This document shows positions 57,141 through 64,000 of a stretch of 64,000 nucleotides of DNA, one piece after another (position 1 is the first letter of the stretch; each line of letters begins with the position of its first letter). This DNA is from Archangium violaceum (GTDB lineage: Bacteria; Myxococcota; Myxococcia; Myxococcales; Myxococcaceae), in contig NZ_CP069338.1 of assembly GCF_016859125.1 (NCBI RefSeq), positions 186,001-250,000 of the forward strand. The letters are read 5' to 3'. Under the pieces are notes generated by a model, which saw only the letters and a program-made list of their open reading frames with translations, did not search any database and was not told the DNA's origin. Made by a program: the position numbers and the translations under genes.

Positions 57141-59726
57141 ATGTGGGGAACCCAACCGGACGTCAGCCCCCCACCCGCTCCAGGGCAGCACCAGGGCGCC
57201 AGGCCCCCACCCGGGGATGGAGGAGTCCAGCCCGAGGAGACGGCGGCCACCCCCCTCCTGCTCGTGGGAGCGCTTGATTCGGAGGAGGTGGAGGGGTTGA
57301 AGGCCATGCTGGCCCCCCTGGGACAGCCCGTCCACGCGGCCAGCTCCTGGAGCGAGGGGTTCGTGGCCCTGCTTGAGGAGGAGCCCGCCTGCATCCTCGT
57401 GGATGCACGGCGGGATGGAGCCGGAAGCCTCCAGACGGCCCACCGCTTGCGTGAGCACGAGCAGGCCCGGCACATCCCCCTGCTCGTCCTCGTGGGCAGG
57501 ACCCTCCCGGGGGCGGACCTGCCGCGTGGCGAGGGACTGGGGACGGTGGACTACCTGCTGGAGCCCCTTCACTCGGAGTTGCTCCGCGCCAAGGTGGGGA
57601 TGTTCATCGAGCTCCACCGGAGGGAGCGGGCGATGAGGGCGGCGCTCGCACGGGCCGAGCTCGCCGAGGCGGCCGCGCACGAGAGCGAGCGCGTCCTGAG
57701 CACACTGATGGGAAATCTGCCCGGCATGGCCTATCGGTGCCACAACGCACCCGGCTTCCCGTTGTCCTATGCCAGCCCCAAGGCCCTGGAGCTCACCGGA
57801 TACAGCGCCGAGGACTTCACCTCGCACCGCGTGCTCTGGGCGGACCTGCTCCACCCCGATGACGTCCAGGAGGTCTGGGCCCACATCCAGGAGGCGCTCC
57901 ACTCCCGGGAGCCCTTCACCCTCACCTATCGGATCCGCACGCGAAGCGGGGAGGTGCGCTGGGTCTGGGAGCGCGGGGTGGCCATCCACGGGCCCGGGGG
58001 CGAGCTCCTGATGTTGGAGGGATTCGTCGCCGACATCACCGCGCTCCACCAGGCCGAGCAGGAGCGGGAACGGCTGCTGGCCCAGACACGGATGGAGCAC
58101 AACCGGTTGGAGACCATCCTCCAACAGCTCCCGTGCGCGGTCCACATCGCCGAGGCGCACTCCGGGCGAACCGTGGCCTTCAATGCCCGGGTCGAGCAAC
58201 TCCTCGGACATCCCATGATCGATGTGCGCAACATCAAGGACTTCGCCCGCTACCGGGCCATCCACCCGGATGGAAGCCGCTACGCGGCGGAGGAGTATCC
58301 CCTCGCGAGGGTGATGCTCACCGGGAAGGAGCAACCCGAGGAGGAGGCCCTCTATGCTCGGCCCGATGGCTCCGTACGGGTCCTGCTCATCAGCGCCGGA
58401 CCCATCTGGGATGACCAGGGGAAGCTGCAGGCGGCGGTGGCGAGTTTCATCGACATCACCGAGCTCAAACGCACCGAGCGGCACCAGGCCTTCCTCGCTT
58501 CCGTGAGCGAGACCCTGGCCAGCTCGCTGGACTACGAGGACACGCTCGCCCACGTGGTGCAGCGGGCCGTGCCCACGCTCGGGGACGGCTGCGCGTTGGA
58601 CCTCGCCGAACCGGATGGCACCCTGCGCCGGTTGGCGGTGTCCCACGTGGATCCATCCCGGGCGGAGCTCGCCTGGGAGATAGCCCGGCGCTACCTCAGG
58701 GGGCTCGACGCACCCTGTGGGCCCGGAGCCGTCATCCGTACCGGACACCCCGAGCTGCTCACGGACCTCGACGAGCTGCTCACCGCGCATGCGGTCGACG
58801 CGGAGCAACTGAAGCTGCTGCGAGAGCTCGGGGTCACGTCCACGCTGACGGTCCCCTTGCGCGCCCGTGGCCGCACCCTGGGCGCGCTCACCTTCTACTA
58901 TTGCCGCAAGTCGGCCCGCTACAGCCAGGAGGACCAACTCATGGCCAAGGACCTGGCGCACCGGGCCGCGCTCGCGGTGGACAACGCGCGCCTCTACCGC
59001 GAGGCCCAGCTCGCGGTGCAGCTGCGCGACGAGTTCCTCTCGGTGGCCTCGCACGAGCTGAAGACCCCGCTCACGCCCCTGCACCTCAAGCTCACCACCC
59101 TGATGCGCGAATTGCCCCGGTGCTGCGAGGGGGATGCCCGCGCCCAGGAACTCCAGCACCACGTGGAGGTGGCCAGGCGCCAGGTGAAGAAGATGTCCAT
59201 GCTCATCAACGCGCTGCTCGACGTCAGCCGGCTCTCGCAGGGGAAGCTGAAGTTGGAGTTGGAAGACGCGGACCTGGGCGAGGTGCTGGACGAGGTCCTC
59301 GCCTGGTTCGCACCCGAGGCGGCGCGGGTGGGCTCGGAGCTCCAGGTGGAGACACGAACGCGGGTGACCGGCCAGTGGGACAGGCTGCGGCTGGAACAGG
59401 TCGTCACCAACCTCGTCTCCAACGCCATCCGCTATGGCGCCGGCCGCCCCATCCACGCCCGGGTGACGGTGGAGGGAGACGTGGCGCGGCTGGTGGTACG
59501 GGACCAGGGCATCGGCATTGCACCGGAGGCCCAGGAGCGCATCTTCCAGAAGTTCGAGCGGGCCGTCTCCGAACGCCACTCCGGGGGACTCGGGCTGGGG
59601 CTCTACATCACCCGAGTCATCGTGGAGGCCATGGGCGGGAGCATCCGGGTGGAGAGCCGCGTGGGAGAAGGCTCCACCTTCACGGTCGACCTGCCCCTCT
59701 CCCCACCACCGGACGCGCGACGGTGA
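57141..59726 (+). CDS. Multidomain sensor histidine kinase (receiver-like, PAS, PAS, GAF, HisKA, HATPase)
   Basis: 861 residues from an ATG with AAGGAGGAG eight bases upstream; 76 earlier codons are open but lack a ribosome site. Domains: a receiver-like fold at ~36-155, with DARRDGAG in place of the phospho-acceptor motif; PAS ~195-310 (YASPKALELTGYSAEDFTSHR); PAS ~330-455; GAF ~475-620; HisKA with SHELKTPLTPLHLKL (His near 635); HATPase with VTNLVSNAIRYG and GGLGLGLYITRVI near 815. No membrane helix, so it is cytosolic. An orphan kinase; no response regulator is adjacent. Confidence 0.92.
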   Translation: MWGTQPDVSPPPAPGQHQGARPPPGDGGVQPEETAATPLLLVGALDSEEVEGLKAMLAPLGQPVHAASSWSEGFVALLEEEPACILVDARRDGAGSLQTAHRLREHEQARHIPLLVLVGRTLPGADLPRGEGLGTVDYLLEPLHSELLRAKVGMFIELHRRERAMRAALARAELAEAAAHESERVLSTLMGNLPGMAYRCHNAPGFPLSYASPKALELTGYSAEDFTSHRVLWADLLHPDDVQEVWAHIQEALHSREPFTLTYRIRTRSGEVRWVWERGVAIHGPGGELLMLEGFVADITALHQAEQERERLLAQTRMEHNRLETILQQLPCAVHIAEAHSGRTVAFNARVEQLLGHPMIDVRNIKDFARYRAIHPDGSRYAAEEYPLARVMLTGKEQPEEEALYARPDGSVRVLLISAGPIWDDQGKLQAAVASFIDITELKRTERHQAFLASVSETLASSLDYEDTLAHVVQRAVPTLGDGCALDLAEPDGTLRRLAVSHVDPSRAELAWEIARRYLRGLDAPCGPGAVIRTGHPELLTDLDELLTAHAVDAEQLKLLRELGVTSTLTVPLRARGRTLGALTFYYCRKSARYSQEDQLMAKDLAHRAALAVDNARLYREAQLAVQLRDEFLSVASHELKTPLTPLHLKLTTLMRELPRCCEGDARAQELQHHVEVARRQVKKMSMLINALLDVSRLSQGKLKLELEDADLGEVLDEVLAWFAPEAARVGSELQVETRTRVTGQWDRLRLEQVVTNLVSNAIRYGAGRPIHARVTVEGDVARLVVRDQGIGIAPEAQERIFQKFERAVSERHSGGLGLGLYITRVIVEAMGGSIRVESRVGEGSTFTVDLPLSPPPDARR

Positions 59727-59744
59727 GGGCCTCGTCAGGAGCGG

Positions 59745-59780
59745 CTCCGCCTCCACGTCACTGAGGGCGGAAGCGATTTT
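59745..59780 (+). terminator. Probable terminator after the sensor kinase
   Basis: Stem TCCGCC (59746-59751) / GGCGGA (59766-59771), 14-base loop, followed after five bases by TTTT (59777-59780). It lies 19 bases past the kinase stop. Confidence 0.45.
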
Positions 59781-59828
59781 CGGGCACCCGGCCGGAGAGG
59801 CCACACAAGCTTCGGTGGTTCGAGCGGC

Positions 59829-60497
59829 TCAGGACTTCTTCCGGCCGCGGCGCTCGGACTTCTCGTCATCGAAGCCCGTCACCTGCATCCCGAGCGACTG
59901 CGCCAGACTCACGGCCGTCTCGACGGGAACCCGGGTGCCCTTGAGACGATTTCTCGCCGGATCGAGGAAGAGCCCCGACACCTGGGAGAAGTCCGTCCGG
60001 GTGAGGGTGCAGCCCCGGAAGTTGCTGCCCGCGAGGTTCGTCCCGGTGAAGTCCGCCTCCGACAGGTCCAGGTCGAAGAAGTTCGCCTCCAGCGCCGAGC
60101 AGCGCAGGAAGGCCGTCTTGCGCAGGCTGAGTCCGACGAAGGAGGCGTAGCGCAGGACGCAATCCTCGAACGACATCTCGGGGTTGGCCGACACCTCCGT
60201 GAAGTCGACCCCCATCAACTTCGAGCCCTCGAAGCGCACGTCCCGGAGCGCCGTGCCCTTGAGCTGCGCACGGGTGAGGTCGCAACCGTTGAAGACGCAG
60301 ACCTCCAGCTTGCTGTTGCGCCAGCGGCTCTCCTGGAACTGGGTCCGCAGGAAGGTACACCGGTAGAACTCCTTCCCGCCGAGCTCGCAGCCCTGGAGAT
60401 CCAGATCGGCGAACGTTTCGTTCTCGAAGAACTCCTCCTGCGCGAGCCGCCGCGCGAGCCGCGAGGCCTCTTCCGGATCCGTGGGTACGTGAGTCAT
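59829..60497 (-). CDS. Pentapeptide-repeat protein
   Basis: 222 residues from the ATG preceded by AAAGAGG. From residue ~40 to 185 the sequence is a row of A(D/N/S)LXX-type pentapeptides: ADLDLQG, FNGCDLTRAQLKGTALRDVRFEGSKLMGVDF, ANFFDLDLSEADFTGTNLAGSNFRGCTLTRTDF. This gives a right-handed quadrilateral helix that can mimic DNA (as in Qnr/MfpA). The basic end SERRGRKKS is unusual. Target unknown; gyrase protection is one possibility. Confidence 0.88.
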   Translation of the reverse strand: MTHVPTDPEEASRLARRLAQEEFFENETFADLDLQGCELGGKEFYRCTFLRTQFQESRWRNSKLEVCVFNGCDLTRAQLKGTALRDVRFEGSKLMGVDFTEVSANPEMSFEDCVLRYASFVGLSLRKTAFLRCSALEANFFDLDLSEADFTGTNLAGSNFRGCTLTRTDFSQVSGLFLDPARNRLKGTRVPVETAVSLAQSLGMQVTGFDDEKSERRGRKKS

Positions 60498-60959
60498 GCG
60501 GGCCTCTTTCTCATGACCGACGCCCACGCGCCACCGCCGTGCTCGTGCGAAGCCGCGGCCCGATGACACACGTTCTACCGCGAGGCCAGGATGATGGGCG
60601 GCGTCCGCGACGAGGACGCGACCTCACCCGCCTTCCGCTCCCCCGGGGCGCTGCTCGGCTACATCGTCCTGGGCCTCATCGGACTGCTGGCGGTGATCGC
60701 CCTCGCGCGGCTGCACTCGGCGGTGCGGGTGACCAGCACGGGCAAGGCCTGGCTGGCGTTGGGGATGGCCCAGCTCGTGGTCGCCGCGCGGCTGGGCTTC
60801 TCGGAGGCCCCCACGGCCCATCCCGACCACACAGTCCGACTGACACCGGCGCTGTCCGGAAGCGGAACGTCAACCCTCCCTGGAGAGCAGGTTGTCCCAC
60901 CGGGCCGAATACCCAGACTACGTCCCCCCTCACCCAAAAAGCTCAATAGGAAGGTGGAC
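60498..60959 (+). other. 462-base gap with a possible small membrane-protein ORF remnant
   Basis: From ATG 60591 a frame runs, without stop, into the following surface-protein gene. Its first ~75 codons encode a hydrophobic helix (LLGYIVLGLIGLLAVIALARL) and look protein-like; the next ~45 look like non-coding sequence. It may be a decayed small membrane-protein gene fused in frame by loss of its stop. The real downstream start at 60960 has its own ribosome site. Confidence 0.3.
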
Positions 60960-62972
60960 ATGCGTCGGTATCCAACCGGTGTGTCTTCTCTGCTATCCGT
61001 CTGTGCGCTGGCAGGCGTGTGTGCGTCGGCTCCAGCGGACGCACTGGAAACCTGCCAGCCCATCACGCTGGTCAAGAACATCGCCCCCGGACCCGCCAGC
61101 TCGATTCCGGACCTTCAGGTCCAGACTCCGGCTGTCCTCGGCAAGACGGTCTTCTTCACCGCGAAGGATGGAACGACCGGCCTCGAGCTGTGGCGAAGCC
61201 GCGGCAAGGAAGGCGACACAGCCCTGGTGAAGGACATCTTCCCAGGCTCCAAGGATTCGGAGCCACGGTTCCTGACCGTGGTCGGCAACACCCTTTTCTT
61301 CATCGCCGATGACGGCGCCCACGGCGCCGAGCTGTGGAAGTCGGATGGTACGGCCGAAGGGACCGTGCTCGTGCGCGACATCCGGCCCGGCACCGAGGGC
61401 TCGGGAGCGACCTCGCTGACGGCGATGGGCAACACCCTCTTCTTCATCGCCGACAACGGCGTGAACGGCCTGGAGCTGTGGAAGAGCGACGGCTCGGAAG
61501 CGGGCACGGAGCTGGTCGCGGACATCGTCCCCGGCCCCGTGGGCGCGGGGCTCGGCTCCCTGACGGTGATGCGCGACACGCTCTTCTTCGCGGCCGACGG
61601 TGGGCCCCAGGAGACCGAGCTGTGGCGCAGCGATGGCTCGAAGGCGGGGACCGAGCGCGTCGCCATCGTCCGGGTCATCGAGAGCGATCCCGGCGAGGAG
61701 ACCCTCCAGGGCTTGAAGGCCGTGGGCGACAGGCTCTACTTCTTCGCCGGGTCGGCCTACAAGAAGCGGTGGGACCTCTGGAAGAGCGACGGAACGGGGC
61801 CGGGAACGGTCCGCGTCACGCCCCTGGCCCTGAGCGCCGCCGACTACGCGATGGGTCCCGATTCGGTGACGCAGGTGGGAGAGCTGATCTACTTCCGGGC
61901 CGGCGCGGACGGCTCGCTGTGGCGGAGTGACGGTACCGACAAGGGCACGTCCCTCATCAAGCCCTCGGCGGACGCCCGCTTCCTGACGAACCTGAACGGG
62001 ACGCTCGTCTTCACCGCCTGGGACGAGGCGAGCGGCTTCGAGCTGTGGCGGAGTGATGGGACGGTCGCCGGCACGGTCCTCATCGAGGACCTCCGTCCCG
62101 GAAGCGACAGCTCGGCGCCCTCGTGGCTGACCGTGGTGGACGGCAAGCTCCTCTTCAGCGCCGAGACCACGGAGTCCGGCCGCGAGCTCTGGTCGAGCGA
62201 TGGCACCCTGGAAGGGACGGCGATGCTCCAGGACGCCGTTCCCGGACCCGGCTCCCTGTCGCCTTCGCTGCTCACGCCCGTGGGCCCGCGCGTCTTCTTC
62301 CTCGCGGGTGACACCTCCGCCGCCGACGCGAGCGCCACTGGCGCCGAGCCGTGGGTGCTCAATGACTGCACGCCTCCGACGATCACCTGCCCCAGCGAGC
62401 TGACGGCCGAGGCGAGGAGCGAGAGCGGTACGACCGTGACCTATCCGGCCGCCACGGGCTACGACAACAAGCCCGAGCCCCTGGTCTTCAGCTACAGCCA
62501 CGCCGCGGGTGACAACTTCCCGCTCGGTTCGACCCAGGTCACCGCCATGGCGACCGACGAGTCCGGGAACGGCGCGCAGTGCACCTTCACCGTGAAGGTC
62601 CGCGACACCCAGCCGCCGTCGGTCATCTGTCCGCAGGACCATGAGGTCTGGAGGACGACACGGTATGGGGCGACCGTGGACTACCCACGGGCCACGGCCA
62701 CCGACACGGTGTCCCCGCCGGCGCTCACCTACGAGCCTCCGCCCGGCAGTGACTTCATCGTGGGAATCACCCCCGTTGTCGTCACCGCCACCGACGCGGC
62801 CGGCAACACCTCGCGCTGCACGTTCCGGGTGGGAGTGAGCCGGCAGTACGCCCGCGGTGGCTGCGGCTGCGGAGCGGCCTCCGCCAGTGAGTTCGCTGGA
62901 GGGTTGCTCCTGTCGAGCCTGGCTCTGCTGGGCGCGCGCCGCCGCAAGTCCGGGACGCGCCGCGACGGGTAG
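60960..62972 (+). CDS. Surface protein with ELWxSDGT repeats, HYR domains and MYXO-CTERM tail
   Basis: 670 residues from ATG with AGGAAGG upstream. The signal peptide ends near SAPADA. Residues ~40-460 hold eight copies of an ELW(K/R/S)SDGT-type repeat, spaced ~45-50 residues, typical of myxobacterial propeller-like proteins. Two HYR modules follow (PPTITCPSELTAEA, PPSVICPQDHEV). The C-terminus GCGCGAASA, a hydrophobic stretch (FAGGLLLSSLALLGA) and RRRKS form a MYXO-CTERM signal, which is thought to be processed by myxosortases and to anchor proteins at the outer surface. Function unknown; adhesion is possible. Confidence 0.9.
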   Translation: MRRYPTGVSSLLSVCALAGVCASAPADALETCQPITLVKNIAPGPASSIPDLQVQTPAVLGKTVFFTAKDGTTGLELWRSRGKEGDTALVKDIFPGSKDSEPRFLTVVGNTLFFIADDGAHGAELWKSDGTAEGTVLVRDIRPGTEGSGATSLTAMGNTLFFIADNGVNGLELWKSDGSEAGTELVADIVPGPVGAGLGSLTVMRDTLFFAADGGPQETELWRSDGSKAGTERVAIVRVIESDPGEETLQGLKAVGDRLYFFAGSAYKKRWDLWKSDGTGPGTVRVTPLALSAADYAMGPDSVTQVGELIYFRAGADGSLWRSDGTDKGTSLIKPSADARFLTNLNGTLVFTAWDEASGFELWRSDGTVAGTVLIEDLRPGSDSSAPSWLTVVDGKLLFSAETTESGRELWSSDGTLEGTAMLQDAVPGPGSLSPSLLTPVGPRVFFLAGDTSAADASATGAEPWVLNDCTPPTITCPSELTAEARSESGTTVTYPAATGYDNKPEPLVFSYSHAAGDNFPLGSTQVTAMATDESGNGAQCTFTVKVRDTQPPSVICPQDHEVWRTTRYGATVDYPRATATDTVSPPALTYEPPPGSDFIVGITPVVVTATDAAGNTSRCTFRVGVSRQYARGGCGCGAASASEFAGGLLLSSLALLGARRRKSGTRRDG

Positions 62973-62983
62973 CGCCTCGCGGT

Positions 62984-64000
62984 TCAGGCCGAGGCCGGGC
63001 TCCGGGGCAGCCGCACGCAGAAGGTGGTGCCATCGAGCGCGTTGGACCGCACGTCGATGGTGCCACCATGGGCACGGATGATGTGGTCCACGATGAAGAG
63101 GCCGAGCCCGATGCTGCGGCTCGTCCTGTCGGAATTCTCACCCCCGCGTCGCATGGGCTCGAAGAGGTGGGCCTGGAGTTGGGGCGGGATGGGCTCGCCC
63201 AGGTTGTGGACCTCCATCACCACGCTGTTGGCTTCTCCGCGCGTGCGCACCGTGACCGGCGTCTCCCCCGGGCTGTACTTCAACGCGTTGGTGACCAGGT
63301 TGGTGATGACCTGCGCCACCCGGTCCGAGTCCCACGTTCCCACGCCACTGCCGCTCACCTCGACCCGCACCTCGCGCTCGGGATAGGACATGTGGACCTC
63401 CTCCACCACGTGGTGGAGGAGGGTGTGCAGGTCCATCTGCTCCCGGTGCAGGACGATGCCCCCGCCCAGCCGGGCCTGCGTGAAGTCGAGGAGATCCCTC
63501 ACCATCCGGATGGCGCGCTCGGCCGAGGAATGGATGCGCACGAGCGTCTTGAGGATGCGCTCGTCCAGGCCCTCGCGGCGCAGCAGGAGCGAAATCCCCA
63601 GGGAGATGGCGGTGATGGGGTTGCGCAGATCGTGGCTGACGATACCGATGAGCTGCTGCTCGAACTCCGAGCGCCGCCGCTCCTCGGCCCGGGCGTCCTC
63701 TTCCTTGCGCTTGCGCTCGCTGATGTCCCGGAAGAAGGCCGCGAGTCCCCCCTCCTTCGTGGGGTAGACGCTGACGTCCACCCACAGGTCCATGGGCGCG
63801 TAGAACTCCTCGAAGTGCACGGGCACCCGCTCGCGCATGGCCCGCTGGTACTCGGACCAGAACTTCGTCTTCGGGTCGGCGAGCAGTGGCCAGAGATCGC
63901 ACACCCTGCGCATCAGGGTCTCGTCACGCGGCTTGCGCGAGATGCGCTCCTGGTTGCTGTTGACGAGGACGACGCGACCGTCCTTGTCGAGGACGATCAA
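62984..64000 (-). CDS. PAS sensor histidine kinase (5' end beyond window)
   Basis: At least 338 residues; the frame runs off the right edge, and the visible end lies inside a PAS domain (IVLDKDGRVVLVNSNQERIS), so the start is probably outside. PAS continues to FFRDISERKRKEE, followed by HisKA (VSHDLRNPITAISLGISLL) and HATPase (VITNLVTNALKYS, IGLGLFIVDHII, HGGTIDVRS). HDLRNP rather than HELRTP marks a HisKA subtype common in myxobacteria. Convergent with the surface-protein gene, 11 bases apart. Confidence 0.9.
   Translation of the reverse strand: MIVLDKDGRVVLVNSNQERISRKPRDETLMRRVCDLWPLLADPKTKFWSEYQRAMRERVPVHFEEFYAPMDLWVDVSVYPTKEGGLAAFFRDISERKRKEEDARAEERRRSEFEQQLIGIVSHDLRNPITAISLGISLLLRREGLDERILKTLVRIHSSAERAIRMVRDLLDFTQARLGGGIVLHREQMDLHTLLHHVVEEVHMSYPEREVRVEVSGSGVGTWDSDRVAQVITNLVTNALKYSPGETPVTVRTRGEANSVVMEVHNLGEPIPPQLQAHLFEPMRRGGENSDRTSRSIGLGLFIVDHIIRAHGGTIDVRSNALDGTTFCVRLPRSPASA

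Overview
The window is high-GC DNA from a myxobacterium of the Cystobacterineae type (Archangium, Cystobacter, Melittangium, Stigmatella or Myxococcus relatives). This rests on protein families nearly confined to that group: SitA6/SitI6-like lipoprotein toxin and double-CXXC immunity pairs, an ElbD-type ether-lipid megaenzyme, a MYXO-CTERM sorting tail, a ferrochelatase with an internal cysteine cluster, and many orphan sensor kinases. Genes are dense, on both strands, and often coupled by 4-base ATGA or GTGA overlaps. I see no rRNA, tRNA, CRISPR array, insertion sequence or phage module.

Layout. 1-4.9 kb: DNA-repair genes (an MrfA/MrfB-like helicase-exonuclease pair, an AlkA-type glycosylase) with a phosphoribosyltransferase. 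5-10 kb: an accessory island with two copies of a lipoprotein-toxin/immunity cassette around a GH43 lipoprotein; the second toxin copy is a deletion-scarred pseudogene with a complete immunity gene, and imperfect direct repeats flank it. 10-14.3 kb: a FAD/Rieske oxidoreductase, a histidine kinase plus response regulator, and a TipA-type MerR regulator with a recognisable TipA box. 14.3-20.2 kb: a five-gene overlapping operon (epimerase, Gld-like ABC exporter, DUF4340-like protein). 20.2-24.8 kb: Sua5/TsaC, a lipoprotein, ApaG-HemH and TerC. 24.9-30.1 kb: GlgX and TreY; glgC lies separately at 41-42.2 kb. 30.3-39.8 kb: a SWIB-domain protein, then an epimerase with a structured leader, and the ether-lipid (elb-like) cluster: HAD phosphatase, LarA-like protein, ElbD, epimerase. 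40-44.4 kb: an FHA-GGDEF cyclase, glgC, a small membrane protein, a stretch of gene remnants, and adenosine deaminase. 44.5-47.4 kb: a beta-propeller lipoprotein, then a second, different toxin/immunity candidate (lipoprotein with a PD-(D/E)XK-like end plus a DUF3396/TsiV-like protein). 47.4-64 kb: a UvrD/PcrA helicase, lipoproteins, two ECF sigma/zinc-protein modules, large sensor kinases, a pentapeptide-repeat protein and a MYXO-CTERM surface protein.

Functionally the window mixes core metabolism (glycogen/trehalose, heme, tRNA modification), lipids linked in the literature to fruiting-body formation, and kin-discrimination cassettes thought to move between cells by outer-membrane exchange. 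The two cassette regions, the flanking repeats, the TipA box and the multi-stem leader at 30.75-30.81 kb are the most interesting parts. Family assignments come from motifs read by eye; no database search was run.
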